DNA from: Amycolatopsis decaplanina DSM 44594
Lineage (GTDB): Bacteria > Actinomycetota > Actinomycetes > Mycobacteriales > Pseudonocardiaceae
Length of the DNA: 64,000 bases
Reading direction: 5' to 3'
NCBI RefSeq assembly: GCF_000342005.1
Contig: NZ_AOHO01000026.1
Span: 319,262 to 383,261 of the forward strand
The notes under the pieces were generated by a model. It saw nothing but the letters and a program-made list of their open reading frames with translations. It was not told the DNA's origin and made no database searches. The position numbers and the translations under genes are program-made. This document shows, one piece after another, positions 50,461-58,904 of the stretch (position 1 is the stretch's first letter; every line of letters starts with the position of its first letter).

Positions 50461-50625
50461 ACTACGTCCCCCGTTCGGGGTGGTTGACCCCGGAAGAGTG
50501 ACCGTTCCGGGGTGTGGAAACGCCCCGGAACGGTCCGTTCCGCCGAGTGCCCATCTTGCTCTGCGTGAGCCTGCTGTTCACCGTTGTGACCACATTGGTT
50601 TGCCATGGTGACCAGGAGGCCCGTC

Positions 50626-51201
50626 GTGCCTGTGTTCTCGAGGAGGGTTTGCGCCGCCGGCGCCGCGAGTCTCGTGGCGTGGCTGGCGATCCAGACCCCG
50701 GCGAGCGCGCTGCCCCCGCCGCCTGCACGCCAGAACCCCATCGCCATGCAGGCGCAGGAAAAGTCCCAGTGGTGCTGGGTGGCTTCCGGCAACACCATCG
50801 CGGCACACCACGGCGTGACCGTCACCCAGAACGAATTCTGCCGGATCGCTCACGACGAGCGACGCCGGGAGTGCGCCGACAAGCCGGGAACGCTGGGCGA
50901 CGTCCGGCACGCCTTCGACAAGCTCGGCTTCTCCGCCCCCGGGACCTACGTCAAGGGCCGCATCTCCTACGCCGCCGTCCAGGCGCAGACCGGCGACGGC
51001 AAGCCGGTCCAGACGCGGGTCGGCTGGGCCGCGGGCGGCGGCCACATGCATGTCCTCTACGGCTACGACGCCGGCCGGAAGTGGGTCTCGTGGGGGGATC
51101 CACTGCCCACCGGCAATCGCTACAACTGGTCGACCTACGACTTCTACGCCGGCAACAAGTCCTTCACCTGGACCCATACGCTCACCGGGATCCGGCGATG
51201 A
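50626..51201 (+). CDS. Secreted papain-like cysteine protease (C70/AvrRpt2-type)
   Basis: A 191-residue exported protein. GTG 50626 has AGGAGG 6 bases upstream; an upstream ATG at 50605 lacks one. A signal peptide of about 30 residues (VPVFSRRVCAAGAASLVAW) ends at PASALPP. The mature protein shows the papain-like core: QEKSQWCWVASGNTIAAHH with the catalytic Cys, GGGHMHVLYGYD with the catalytic His, and WGDPLP as the possible Asn/Asp site. This is the pattern of peptidase family C70, first known from a plant-pathogen effector but present in soil actinobacteria. It overlaps the next gene (ATGA), which may be its partner. The substrate is unknown. Confidence 0.82.
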   Translation: MPVFSRRVCAAGAASLVAWLAIQTPASALPPPPARQNPIAMQAQEKSQWCWVASGNTIAAHHGVTVTQNEFCRIAHDERRRECADKPGTLGDVRHAFDKLGFSAPGTYVKGRISYAAVQAQTGDGKPVQTRVGWAAGGGHMHVLYGYDAGRKWVSWGDPLPTGNRYNWSTYDFYAGNKSFTWTHTLTGIRR

Positions 51202-51965
51202 GCGCGCGGCGGTTCCTCGGGCTCGCCGGGCTGGTCGCGGTCGCTTTGCTGATCTCGGCGCCCGGAGCGCGCGCGGACCAACTTTCGAGTGAAGATCTCG
51301 CGGCCGCGAAGGCGGCTGCCGACGACCCCACTCTGCGTGCCGAAATCGGTCGCTTCTTCACGCGGACGGGTGGTTCGAGCCAGGCGCCGTCGGTCAGTGT
51401 CGTCGACGAATCCGTCCCGGTTTACGAGCTTTCGAGGGACTTCGTCGCTGGTGACGGCGCGGTCGCCGGGCGGCTCGCCTACGTCGCGGTGCCGGTGACG
51501 GCGTCCGACGGGCAGACCGCGACCGTCTGGTCGGTCCGCGGCGACGACGGTGCCTGGCGCGTCGGCAACATCGCGTCGGGTGACCGGGAAAGCGAACTGG
51601 CCCGGCGGTTGCCCGACGGCGCGACGCTGCTCCACGAACCCCAGGTCGACGCCTGGTACGCGCTGCGCGACGGCCGGGTGACGCTGCTCGACTCGGGCGC
51701 CAGCGGCTCCGCGGCCGGCGCTTCGGCCACGCTGGCGGAGTACCAGAAGACGGTCTCCGGCCGGTACGGCGAGATGCTCGCGAACTCGCCGTACGCACAG
51801 GAGGGCAAGGCAGGCGGCTACAACGCCCAAGTGATGCCCCGCGGCGACGGCGGCCCCGCGCCCGACGCGCAGGACACCGGCTTCGTCCCGCTGCTGATCT
51901 TCGGCGGCTTGCTCCTCATCGGTATCGCCGGCTTCTTCCTGCACTCGAAGAGGCGCGTCCCCTAG
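51198..51965 (+). CDS. Exported, membrane-anchored protein coupled to the C70-like protease
   Basis: A 255-residue protein with a signal peptide (MSARRFLGLAGLVAVALLIS, cleavage after GARA) and a C-terminal helix (about residues 228-248) followed by HSKRRVP. The extracellular part is about 200 residues and has no Cys. It overlaps the protease gene by four bases, so the two are made together. It could be a membrane receptor, inhibitor or substrate-presenting partner of the protease. No domain family is recognised, but this pairing makes a two-protein extracellular system plausible. Confidence 0.75.
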   Translation: MSARRFLGLAGLVAVALLISAPGARADQLSSEDLAAAKAAADDPTLRAEIGRFFTRTGGSSQAPSVSVVDESVPVYELSRDFVAGDGAVAGRLAYVAVPVTASDGQTATVWSVRGDDGAWRVGNIASGDRESELARRLPDGATLLHEPQVDAWYALRDGRVTLLDSGASGSAAGASATLAEYQKTVSGRYGEMLANSPYAQEGKAGGYNAQVMPRGDGGPAPDAQDTGFVPLLIFGGLLLIGIAGFFLHSKRRVP

Positions 51966-51967
51966 CG

Positions 51968-52011
51968 GACCGGTGGGCCGGACGTGAGCTGACCCGTCTG
52001 GCCCGCCGGTC
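51968..52011 (+). terminator. Stem-loop after the protease operon
   Basis: A 17-base-pair stem with two mismatches (left 51968-51984, right 51995-52011) and a 10-base loop. It starts 2 bases after the operon's last stop. Confidence 0.65.
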
Positions 52012-52083
52012 GACCACGGCACCATCCATCCATGCCCCCCCACCGCCCTCGACCGAACCGCTTCGCGGTGCTGGCCATATTCT

Positions 52084-52734
52084 GTGCCCGTGGGACGACT
52101 CGTGGTCATCGAAGGTCTGGACGGCGCCGGCAAACGCACGCTCGCCGACGCGCTGACCGGTGCGCTGAACGCGGCCGGGGCGAGCGTCACGTCCATCGCG
52201 TTTCCGCGTTACGGCGAAAGCGTGCACGCCGACCTCGTGAAGGAAGCGCTGCACCGCGGCCACGGCGACCTCGCCGACTCCGTCTACGGCATGGCGATGC
52301 TCTACGCGCTCGACCGCCGGGGCGCGGCCGACGAGATCCGCGCGCGTCTCGGCGATCACGACGTCGTGCTGCTCGACCGGTACGTCGCGTCGAACGCGGC
52401 CTACGGCGCCGCCCGGCTCCACCAGGGTGCGGACGGCGAGTTCGTGCACTGGCTCAAGGAACTGGAGATCGACCGGTTCGGCCTGCCGGTGCCCGCCGCG
52501 CATCTGCTGCTCCGGGTCACCGCCGACGTCGCCGCCGACCGCGCGCAGCGCCGTGCGGAGAGCGACGCCGACCGCGCGCGGGATTCCTTCGAGACCGACG
52601 ACGCGCTCCAGAAGCGGTGCTCGGTGGTTTACGACGAACTCGCCGCGACGGGCTGGCTCGCGCCCTGGCACGTTCTCGATGGTGTCGCCGGTGTCGACAC
52701 CCCGGCTCTGGCCACCTCCCTCCTCCGCAATTAG
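52084..52734 (+). CDS. tmk: Thymidylate kinase
   Basis: A 216-residue dTMP kinase making dTDP for DNA synthesis. The P-loop is EGLDGAGKRT (10-19) with the Arg after Lys found in actinobacterial Tmk; the substrate loop is FPRYGES and the DR(Y) motif is LLDRYVASNAAYGAA. GTG 52084 or 52090 may be the start; neither has a good ribosome site. The last codons CTCCGCAATTAG belong to a family B repeat, so the protein ends LRN as ThiQ does. In mycobacteria tmk lies next to mtrA; here a 7 kb catabolic cluster separates them. Confidence 0.92.
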   Translation: MPVGRLVVIEGLDGAGKRTLADALTGALNAAGASVTSIAFPRYGESVHADLVKEALHRGHGDLADSVYGMAMLYALDRRGAADEIRARLGDHDVVLLDRYVASNAAYGAARLHQGADGEFVHWLKELEIDRFGLPVPAAHLLLRVTADVAADRAQRRAESDADRARDSFETDDALQKRCSVVYDELAATGWLAPWHVLDGVAGVDTPALATSLLRN

Positions 52735-52755
52735 TCACCTACTTGCGGAATTGCG
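52726..52755. repeat. Family B unit at the tmk 3' end
   Basis: One copy of the 22-base unit, CGCAATT-AGTCACCT-ACTTGCG, supplies the tmk stop codon (TAG). An extra AATTGCG follows, so CGCAATT and AATTGCG form an inverted pair across the element. It also overlaps the stop of the convergent oxygenase gene, and marks the left edge of the betaine cluster. Confidence 0.8.
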
Positions 52756-53851
52756 TGAGCAGCCAGGAGTGGAACTCGCCGATGTGGTGCTCGGACGGCA
52801 TCAGCACCCCGCCGCCGCGGTAAGCGCGGGACGCCATCGCGGGCTGGCAGCGTTCGCAAGCGTCGAAGTCCTGCTCGTTGACGCGGTGGAACAACTCCAC
52901 CGACCGTGACACGTCCCGGCCCGACGCCACGACCTCCTCCGAATAGAGCCAGTCGCATTCGACGACGGTCCGGTCCGGCGCGAGCGGGTACATCCGGTGG
53001 AAGATCACGTGGTCCGGTACCAGGTTCACGAACACCTGCGGCCGGATGGTGATCGCGTAGTACCGCCTGTCCTGTTCGTTCGCGACACCGTCGAGCCGGT
53101 CGAAGCCCGGACCGCCGTCGATGGTGAACCCGTCCACGTCCTGGCCGAATTCGGCGCCGTGCCCGACGTAGTACTGCGCCGCGTACCCGTCGGTGAACTC
53201 CGGCAGCACCTCGGTCAGTTCGGGATGGATGGTCGCGCAGTGGTAGCACTCCATGAAGTTCTCGACGATCAGTTTCCAGTTCGCCTTGACGTCGTAGGTG
53301 ATCCGGCGCCCGACCGAGAGCTTGCCGAGGCCGTAGCGCTCGATCGACTCCAGGTCGCCCAGCCGCTCCTGCACCGCGCCTTCGACGTCGGCTTCGAACG
53401 ACGGCGGGTCCGTGGCGAGGCAGGCCCACGCGTATCCCAGCCATTCCCGCAGGTGCACGGCGTGCAGCCCGTACTCGGAACGGTCGATGCCGGGAAGGTT
53501 CGCCAGGTTCGGCGCAGCGATCAGCTTCCCGTCGAGCCCGTACGTCCACGCGTGGTACGGACACTGGAACGCGCGTTTCACCGTGCCCGACTCCTCGGTG
53601 CACAGCCGGGCGCCGCGATGGCGGCAGACGTTGAGGAACGCCCGCAGCCCGCCGTCCCGGCCCCGGCTGACGAGCACGCTTTCCCGTCCGATCCGGACGG
53701 TCCGGAAGTCGCCGGCCGACGGTAGATCCGCCGCCCGGACCGCGCAGAACCACCGGCGTTCGAAGATCTTCTCCTGCTCGGCGGCGAAGATCGCGGGGTC
53801 GGTGTAGTAGCCACCCCCCAGCGTGGGGATGAGGCCGGACGACCGCGTCAT
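52739..53851 (-). CDS. Rieske-type aromatic-ring-hydroxylating-like oxygenase, probable glycine betaine demethylase
   Basis: A 370-residue oxygenase alpha subunit. The Rieske 2Fe-2S site is Cys76, His78, Cys97 and His100 (NVCRHRGA and CPYHAWTY). The mononuclear iron ligands are His204 and His209 in [12 protein letters not shown] with a later Asp. Its homologue GbcA of Pseudomonas removes one methyl from glycine betaine as formaldehyde. Here it is the last gene of an operon with sarcosine oxidase-like and dimethylglycine dehydrogenase-like genes, so the same step is the best reading; related stachydrine or carnitine oxygenases are the alternative. Electrons probably come from the divergent Rieske ferredoxin and reductase. 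Confidence 0.8.
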   Translation of the reverse strand: MTRSSGLIPTLGGGYYTDPAIFAAEQEKIFERRWFCAVRAADLPSAGDFRTVRIGRESVLVSRGRDGGLRAFLNVCRHRGARLCTEESGTVKRAFQCPYHAWTYGLDGKLIAAPNLANLPGIDRSEYGLHAVHLREWLGYAWACLATDPPSFEADVEGAVQERLGDLESIERYGLGKLSVGRRITYDVKANWKLIVENFMECYHCATIHPELTEVLPEFTDGYAAQYYVGHGAEFGQDVDGFTIDGGPGFDRLDGVANEQDRRYYAITIRPQVFVNLVPDHVIFHRMYPLAPDRTVVECDWLYSEEVVASGRDVSRSVELFHRVNEQDFDACERCQPAMASRAYRGGGVLMPSEHHIGEFHSWLLTQFRK

Positions 53852-54993
53852 CCCGTCACCCCGGTCAGCCGGGCGGGGTCGAACAGGGCGATCGGATGCC
53901 CGGTGCCGCCGTCCACGACCAGGTCGGCGAGTATTTCGCCGACCACCGGGACGAACTTGAAGCCGTGCCCGGAGAACCCGCAGGCGACCACCACGCGGTC
54001 GTGCGCGGGATGGCGGGAGATGACGAAATGCTCGTCGGTGGTGTTCGTGTACATGCAGGTCGCCCCGCGCAGGAACGTGCTGGGCAGCGACGGCATCTTC
54101 CGGCCGACGAACTCCGAGATCTCGGCGACCTCTTCGGCGTGCACCGTCCGATCGATGGTCTCCGGCGTGCACGTCCTCCCGCCGCGGAAGAACGCGACCT
54201 TCACGCTCCCGGCGTCGTCGTGCGAGGGGAAGCCGTAGAACTGGCGGCCGTTTTCGCCTTCCCACACGTAGATCGGATGCCGTTCGAAGCGGAACGGCGC
54301 CGCCCCGCCCGACGGCGCGAACCAGTACTGGACCTGGCGTTCGACGGTGAAGTCGATCCCGAGTCCGGTAAGCAGTTCCGGCGCCCAAGCGCCGGGGCAG
54401 ATCACCAGCTGTTCCGCCGTGTAGAAGTTCCGCGACGTTCCCACCCGGACACCGGTGGAAGCCTGCCGCCACGAAAGGACCTTCTCCTCATGGTGCAGTT
54501 CCGCCCCGGCCCGCGCGGCGAGCTGGAGATGCGCGGCGACACTGCCTTCCGGCACCACGAACCCGGCGTTCTCTTCGTACAGAGCGATTTCGTGGTCGTC
54601 AGGGTGCATCGTCGGGAACCGGCGCCGGATCTCCGCCGCGTCCAGCAGTTCGTGCGGCAGATCCCATTTCCGGGCGCTGGCCAGGCTTCCCGACACGGTC
54701 CGTGAGTCGGGGCCGCCGAGCATGATCCCGCCGCAGCGGGTGAAGATCTTCCGGCCGGAGTCACGTTCGACGCCGTCCCACAGTTCGTGCGCCCGCAGCA
54801 GGAGCGGGACGTACGCGGGGTCCTCGAAGTACGCCTGCCGGGTGATCCGCGAGCCGCCGTGGCTGGATCCGAGGTCGTGCACGGGCGCGAACCGGTCGAT
54901 GCCCAGCACGCGCCGCCCTCGCCGGGCGAGCCGGTACGCGGCCGCGCTGCCCATCCCGCCGAGGCCGATGACGATGACGTCGTAGTGGCTCAT
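53848..54993 (-). CDS. Monomeric sarcosine oxidase-like flavoenzyme
   Basis: A 381-residue FAD enzyme of the MSOX/SolA family. The dinucleotide motif is [19 protein letters not shown] (8-26). Cys313 in [15 protein letters not shown] lies where monomeric sarcosine oxidase binds FAD covalently. It starts at ATG 54993 with overlaps on both sides (ATGA), so it is the middle gene of a coupled three-gene operon. In a betaine pathway it would convert sarcosine to glycine, formaldehyde and peroxide. N-methyltryptophan oxidase is a close relative, so the substrate assignment relies on context. Confidence 0.85.
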   Translation of the reverse strand: MSHYDVIVIGLGGMGSAAAYRLARRGRRVLGIDRFAPVHDLGSSHGGSRITRQAYFEDPAYVPLLLRAHELWDGVERDSGRKIFTRCGGIMLGGPDSRTVSGSLASARKWDLPHELLDAAEIRRRFPTMHPDDHEIALYEENAGFVVPEGSVAAHLQLAARAGAELHHEEKVLSWRQASTGVRVGTSRNFYTAEQLVICPGAWAPELLTGLGIDFTVERQVQYWFAPSGGAAPFRFERHPIYVWEGENGRQFYGFPSHDDAGSVKVAFFRGGRTCTPETIDRTVHAEEVAEISEFVGRKMPSLPSTFLRGATCMYTNTTDEHFVISRHPAHDRVVVACGFSGHGFKFVPVVGEILADLVVDGGTGHPIALFDPARLTGVTG

Positions 54994-57428
54994 GCGGCGC
55001 TCCTGATCCGGGACATGCCGGGGTCGAACAGCGGCTCACGCGCGACGACGGCGGGGATCCGCTCGCCGAAGTACTCGATCTCCAGCGGCCTGCCCGGCTG
55101 GGTGAACTCCACCGGAAGCCAGGCGTAGGCGATGTTCTTGCCGACGGTGTAGCCATACGCGGCGCTGGTGACGTACCCGGCGGGACGGCCGTCCGCGTAC
55201 ACCGGTTCCTTGCCGAGCACGACGGAGTACGGATCGTCGACGGTGAGACAGGTCAGCTTCCTGGCCACCGTTTCCTCCGAGCGGCCCGCCAGCGCGTCCC
55301 GGCCGACGAAGTAACCCTTGTCCATCCGCACGGCGAAGCCGAGCCCGGCCTCGTACGGATCGTGCTCGGCGGTGACATCCGTGCCCCACTGCCGGTACCC
55401 CTTCTCCAGCCGCATGCTGGAGAAGGCCTCCCGTCCGGCGGCGATGATCCCGTGCGCCTGTCCTGCCTCCCAGAGCCTGTCCCACAGCTCACGGCCGAGT
55501 TCGGCGCTCGTGTACAGCTCCCAGCCGAGTTCGCCCACATAGGACAGTCGCATCGCGGTCACCGGCACGTGGCCGATGTGCGCCTGTTTCGTCTTGAAGT
55601 AGCCCATCGCCTTGTGTGAGAAGTCCGTTGTGGACAGTGGTCGCAGTACCGCTCTGGCGAGCGGGCCCCAGAGCCCGATACAGCAGGTGCCCGGGGTGGT
55701 CTCGTGGAGCTGCGCGGCACCGTCACCGGGGAGATGCCGCCGGAGCCAGTCGATGTCGATGGCGCTGTTGACACCGACCTGGAACCGCTCGGCGCCGAGC
55801 CGGGCGACGGTCAGGTCGCCGCGTACGCCGCCGTCCTCGTCGAGCAACAGGGTGTAGGTGACCGAACCGGGCTTCTTGTCGAGCTGGTTCGTGGTCATCG
55901 TCTGCAGGAACGAGCTCGCGCCGGGGCCGGTGACCTCCACCCGTTTCAGCGACGTCATGTCGAACATCGCGACCCGCTGCCGCGCGACCAAGGCTTCGGC
56001 GCCACCGATCGGCGACCAGTACCGCGCGGCCCAGTCGTTGCGCTCGGGGACGCGCTCGACCTCCGGAAGGTCCGCGTTCGCCTCGTACCAGTGCGGCCGC
56101 TCCCAGCCGCTCGCTTCGAGGAAGAACGCGCCGAGCTCCTTCTGCCGTTCGTAGAAGGGACTTGTCCGCAGCGGCCGCGGTTCTTCCATGGGCTGCATGG
56201 GATGAACGATGTCGTAGACCTCGGCGAAGCTCTGGCGACTGCGCGCCATGACGTAGTCCGGGGCCAGCTGCACCCGTTCGAACCGGGCGAGGTCGCAGCC
56301 GTGCAGGTCGGCGTCGGGCCGGCCGTCGACGAGCCACTGCGCCATGGCTCGGGCGACCCCGGCCGAATGCGTGATCCAGACGGCTTCGGCCACCCAGAAC
56401 CCGTCGAGGTCCGGGTGTTCACCCAGCAGCGGCATGCCGTCCGGGGTGAAGGAGAACAGGCCGTTGATGCCTTCCTCGACCTTGGTCTCACCCAGTGACG
56501 GCAGCAGGTCGACGGCGGCGGCCCAGGACGGCTCGAAGTCCGCGGGGGTGAACGCGAGCTCCGACGGCATCCCCTCACCGGTGCCGATCTCGTGGGGAGA
56601 CAACGGCATCGGCCGGTGCCCGTACGCGCCGATGCCGATCCGGTCGGCGTGCTCGCGGAAGTAGAGGTCGGCGTCCTGGTGCCGCAGGATCGGCCGGGTG
56701 GCCTCCTCGGTCACGCCGGCGAGTGAGGGCAGGGGACCGGTGCGCGCGTACTGGTGCGCCATCGGGACCAGCGGGATCGCGAGGTCCACCAGTTCTCCGA
56801 GCAACGGACCCCACATCCCGGCGCACGAGAGCACGATGTCCGCGCGGAAGCTCCCGGTCTCGGTGGTGACGCCGGTGACCCGGCCGCCCGACCGTTCGAC
56901 GCCGACGACCTTCTGGCGCGCGAGGAACTTCGCGCCACGCCCGATCGCGCGGCGGGCCTGCGCCTCGGCCGCCGTCAGGGGTGCGGCCAAGCCGTCCGAG
57001 GGGATGTGGAACCCGCCGAGCACCTTGGCCGGATCTAGCAGCGGATGCAGTGCTGCACATTCATCCGGCTCGATCAGCTCGCTCTCGACGCCCGACGCGG
57101 TGGCCCAACCGTGTCGTCGCTTCAGGTCGGCGAGCCGTTCCGGCGTCGTGGCCACCTCCAGCCCGCCGACCGCCCGGAAACACGGGTTCCCGTCGAGATC
57201 GAGCGCGCCGTACTTGGCGACGGTGTACCGGGCGAACCCGGTCATCGTGCGGCAGCCGTTGGTCTGGAAGACCAGGCCGGGCGCGTGCGAACTCGACCCG
57301 CCGGTGGTGAACAGGTCGCCCTGCTCCAGCACGGTGAGGTCGGTCCAGCCACGTTCGGTGAGCTCGTCGGCGAGCGCGCAACCGACGATGCCGGCGCCGA
57401 TCACGACGACGCGGGGTCCTGGGGGCAT
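54990..57428 (-). CDS. Dimethylglycine dehydrogenase-like FAD/GcvT enzyme
   Basis: An 812-residue enzyme with an N-terminal FAD oxidase domain (about 1-400) and a C-terminal aminomethyltransferase (GcvT-like, about 430-800). The FAD motif is [17 protein letters not shown], and His48 in [12 protein letters not shown] is in the position of the covalent FAD His of DMGDH and sarcosine dehydrogenases. The C-terminal domain can bind tetrahydrofolate and trap the released methylene group. ATG 57426-57428 has AGGAGG about 11 bases upstream. It heads the operon, so it probably makes sarcosine from dimethylglycine; sarcosine dehydrogenase activity is also possible. Confidence 0.85.
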   Translation of the reverse strand: MPPGPRVVVIGAGIVGCALADELTERGWTDLTVLEQGDLFTTGGSSSHAPGLVFQTNGCRTMTGFARYTVAKYGALDLDGNPCFRAVGGLEVATTPERLADLKRRHGWATASGVESELIEPDECAALHPLLDPAKVLGGFHIPSDGLAAPLTAAEAQARRAIGRGAKFLARQKVVGVERSGGRVTGVTTETGSFRADIVLSCAGMWGPLLGELVDLAIPLVPMAHQYARTGPLPSLAGVTEEATRPILRHQDADLYFREHADRIGIGAYGHRPMPLSPHEIGTGEGMPSELAFTPADFEPSWAAAVDLLPSLGETKVEEGINGLFSFTPDGMPLLGEHPDLDGFWVAEAVWITHSAGVARAMAQWLVDGRPDADLHGCDLARFERVQLAPDYVMARSRQSFAEVYDIVHPMQPMEEPRPLRTSPFYERQKELGAFFLEASGWERPHWYEANADLPEVERVPERNDWAARYWSPIGGAEALVARQRVAMFDMTSLKRVEVTGPGASSFLQTMTTNQLDKKPGSVTYTLLLDEDGGVRGDLTVARLGAERFQVGVNSAIDIDWLRRHLPGDGAAQLHETTPGTCCIGLWGPLARAVLRPLSTTDFSHKAMGYFKTKQAHIGHVPVTAMRLSYVGELGWELYTSAELGRELWDRLWEAGQAHGIIAAGREAFSSMRLEKGYRQWGTDVTAEHDPYEAGLGFAVRMDKGYFVGRDALAGRSEETVARKLTCLTVDDPYSVVLGKEPVYADGRPAGYVTSAAYGYTVGKNIAYAWLPVEFTQPGRPLEIEYFGERIPAVVAREPLFDPGMSRIRSAA

Positions 57429-57604
57429 GGTGCGGGGTACCTCCTGCCTGCCCAGAGTCCACAAAGGACATATGGGCATCGGGGTGACAGGCGCTGTTGC
57501 GGATGAGGCACGTTGTTCCGTCTTCAGCAACAAAGTGCGGCACGTGCGGGCGCGCTGTCAAGAGACCGAAACGGTCGCCTGGTTCAGGGAGTGCGTGCTA
57601 TCCC

Positions 57605-57626
57605 CGCAATTGGTCACCTAATTGCG
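57605..57626. repeat. Family B unit, most symmetric copy
   Basis: CGCAATT-GGTCACCT-AATTGCG. This copy is the closest to a perfect palindrome and stands alone in the gap between the IclR gene and the demethylase operon. It lacks the long outer arms of the 7.6 and 37.7 kb copies. Confidence 0.8.
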
Positions 57627-57647
57627 ACGGTCAAGAGGCTGGCCGGG

Positions 57648-58433
57648 TCACTCCGCGAAATACCCCAGCTGCGTCGAAAGATCCGCCGACGCCTCGGTCA
57701 GCGGCCGCACGATCTGCCGCACCCGCTGCTTCGAAAGCCGGTACGACGGACCGGAAACGCTCATCGCCGCGACGACGTCGCCGCCAGGACCGTGCACCGG
57801 CACCGCGACCGCGTGCATCCCCAGCTCCAGCTCCTCGAAGCAGGCCGCGTACCCGTCCGCGGCGACCCGCTCCAGTTCCGCGGTCAGCTCGTCCGGATCG
57901 GTCGTGGTCCGCGGCGTGAACTGTTCGAGCTTCCGCCGGAGCAAGCGTTTGCGCTCGACCTCGCCCATATACGCGAGCAGTACCTTCCCGCTGGACGTCG
58001 CGTGCAGGGGAGTGCGCTGCCCGGTCCAGTTCTGCGTGGTGATCGCGGCCGAGCCGCGGGCCTGACTGACGTTGATCGCCACCCCGTCGTCGGCGATCGC
58101 GATGTTGACCGTCTCGCCGAGCGTCTCCGCCAGGCCCTGGCAGGTCCGCCTGCCCATTTTCGCCAGGTCCATCCGGCCGGTGGCGGCGCCGGCGAGCCGG
58201 ACGACACCGAAGCCGATCGCGTATTTGCCGCGTTCGCCGAGCTGCTCGACGAGGCCGCGGTTCTCCAGGACGCTCAGCAGGCGGGAGGCCGTCGACTTGT
58301 GCACGCCGAGTTCGCCCGCGATCTCGGTGATCCCCGTTTCCCCGTTGCGCGCCAGCAGTTCCAGCACGCTGATCGCGCGGTCGACGGACTGAACCTGGCT
58401 GGATGTTGCGTTCCCCGCGTCCTGGTTCCGCAT
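57648..58433 (-). CDS. IclR-family regulator of the betaine cluster
   Basis: A 261-residue regulator. ATG 58431-58433 was chosen because the winged-helix domain begins shortly after (VQSVDRAISVLELLARNG, then GVHKSTASRLLSVLENRG as recognition helix). The C-terminal effector domain has the usual IclR pattern with GQRTPLHATSSGKVLLAYM. A longer frame upstream overlaps the divergent promoter and is unlikely. Four CGCAAC boxes lie around its start and in the gap to the divergent Rieske gene. It sits between the demethylase operon and the electron-transfer genes, so it most likely controls both, with betaine or a derivative as effector. Confidence 0.87.
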   Translation of the reverse strand: MRNQDAGNATSSQVQSVDRAISVLELLARNGETGITEIAGELGVHKSTASRLLSVLENRGLVEQLGERGKYAIGFGVVRLAGAATGRMDLAKMGRRTCQGLAETLGETVNIAIADDGVAINVSQARGSAAITTQNWTGQRTPLHATSSGKVLLAYMGEVERKRLLRRKLEQFTPRTTTDPDELTAELERVAADGYAACFEELELGMHAVAVPVHGPGGDVVAAMSVSGPSYRLSKQRVRQIVRPLTEASADLSTQLGYFAE

Positions 58434-58552
58434 GGCGCAACAGTAGCCGTTTCGCCCGCATCCGCTCGGCTGAGTGGGCGAATCCCTTGACGCACCGGCC
58501 TCTCCGGGGTGATTGTTGCGCAGAGCACGTACCGTCTCGTAATACGCAACAT
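58403..58552. promoter_or_regulatory. Four CGCAACA/TGTTGCG boxes at the IclR-Rieske divergent promoter
   Basis: ATGTTGCG at 58403, GCGCAACA at 58435, TGTTGCGC at 58514 and CGCAACAT at 58545. They form two inverted pairs (58403 with 58545, and 58435 with 58514) across the divergent start region. The boxes are plausible IclR half-sites; one lies just inside the IclR coding region, so binding there would also block its own transcription. Confidence 0.55.
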
Positions 58553-58586
58553 CAACAAACCGTCGGTCCTTTCCCCGGAGGCCCCG

Positions 58587-58904
58587 ATGATCCGTGCCTG
58601 CTCCGTCTCCGAACTGCCCGAAGGCGAAGCCCTCCGCTTGGAGGGCCCCGTGCCCGTCTCGGTCTTCCATACCGAGGGCGCCTATTACGCCCTCGACGAC
58701 ACCTGCAGCCACCAGGACGCGTCGCTCGCCGACGGCTGGATCGAGGGCTGCCACGTCGAATGCCCGTTGCACGCCGCGCGGTTCGATCTGCGGACCGGCG
58801 TCCCGGACTGCCTGCCCGCCAAGGACGCCGTGCGCACGTACCCCGTCGTGGTCGCCGACGGGGTGATCTACGTGGACACCGGGGTGCGGCAGGACGTCGC
58901 TTGA
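58587..58904 (+). CDS. Rieske-type [2Fe-2S] ferredoxin
   Basis: A 105-residue electron carrier. The cluster ligands are Cys40 and His42 in DDTCSHQDAS and Cys59 and His62 in CPLHAARFD, the compact soluble Rieske ferredoxin form seen in dioxygenase systems. It starts at ATG 58587 after a CGGAG site and overlaps the reductase gene (TTGA). It is divergent from the IclR gene. It should carry electrons from the reductase to the Rieske oxygenase of the same cluster, a division of three-component oxygenases. Confidence 0.9.
   Translation: MIRACSVSELPEGEALRLEGPVPVSVFHTEGAYYALDDTCSHQDASLADGWIEGCHVECPLHAARFDLRTGVPDCLPAKDAVRTYPVVVADGVIYVDTGVRQDVA

Noticed and set aside
54990..57600. Long open frames on the opposite strand of the demethylase operon and many other genes
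   Set aside because: They are typical high-GC antisense shadows: Arg/Pro/Gly-rich, no ribosome sites, and they mirror the codon structure of the real genes.
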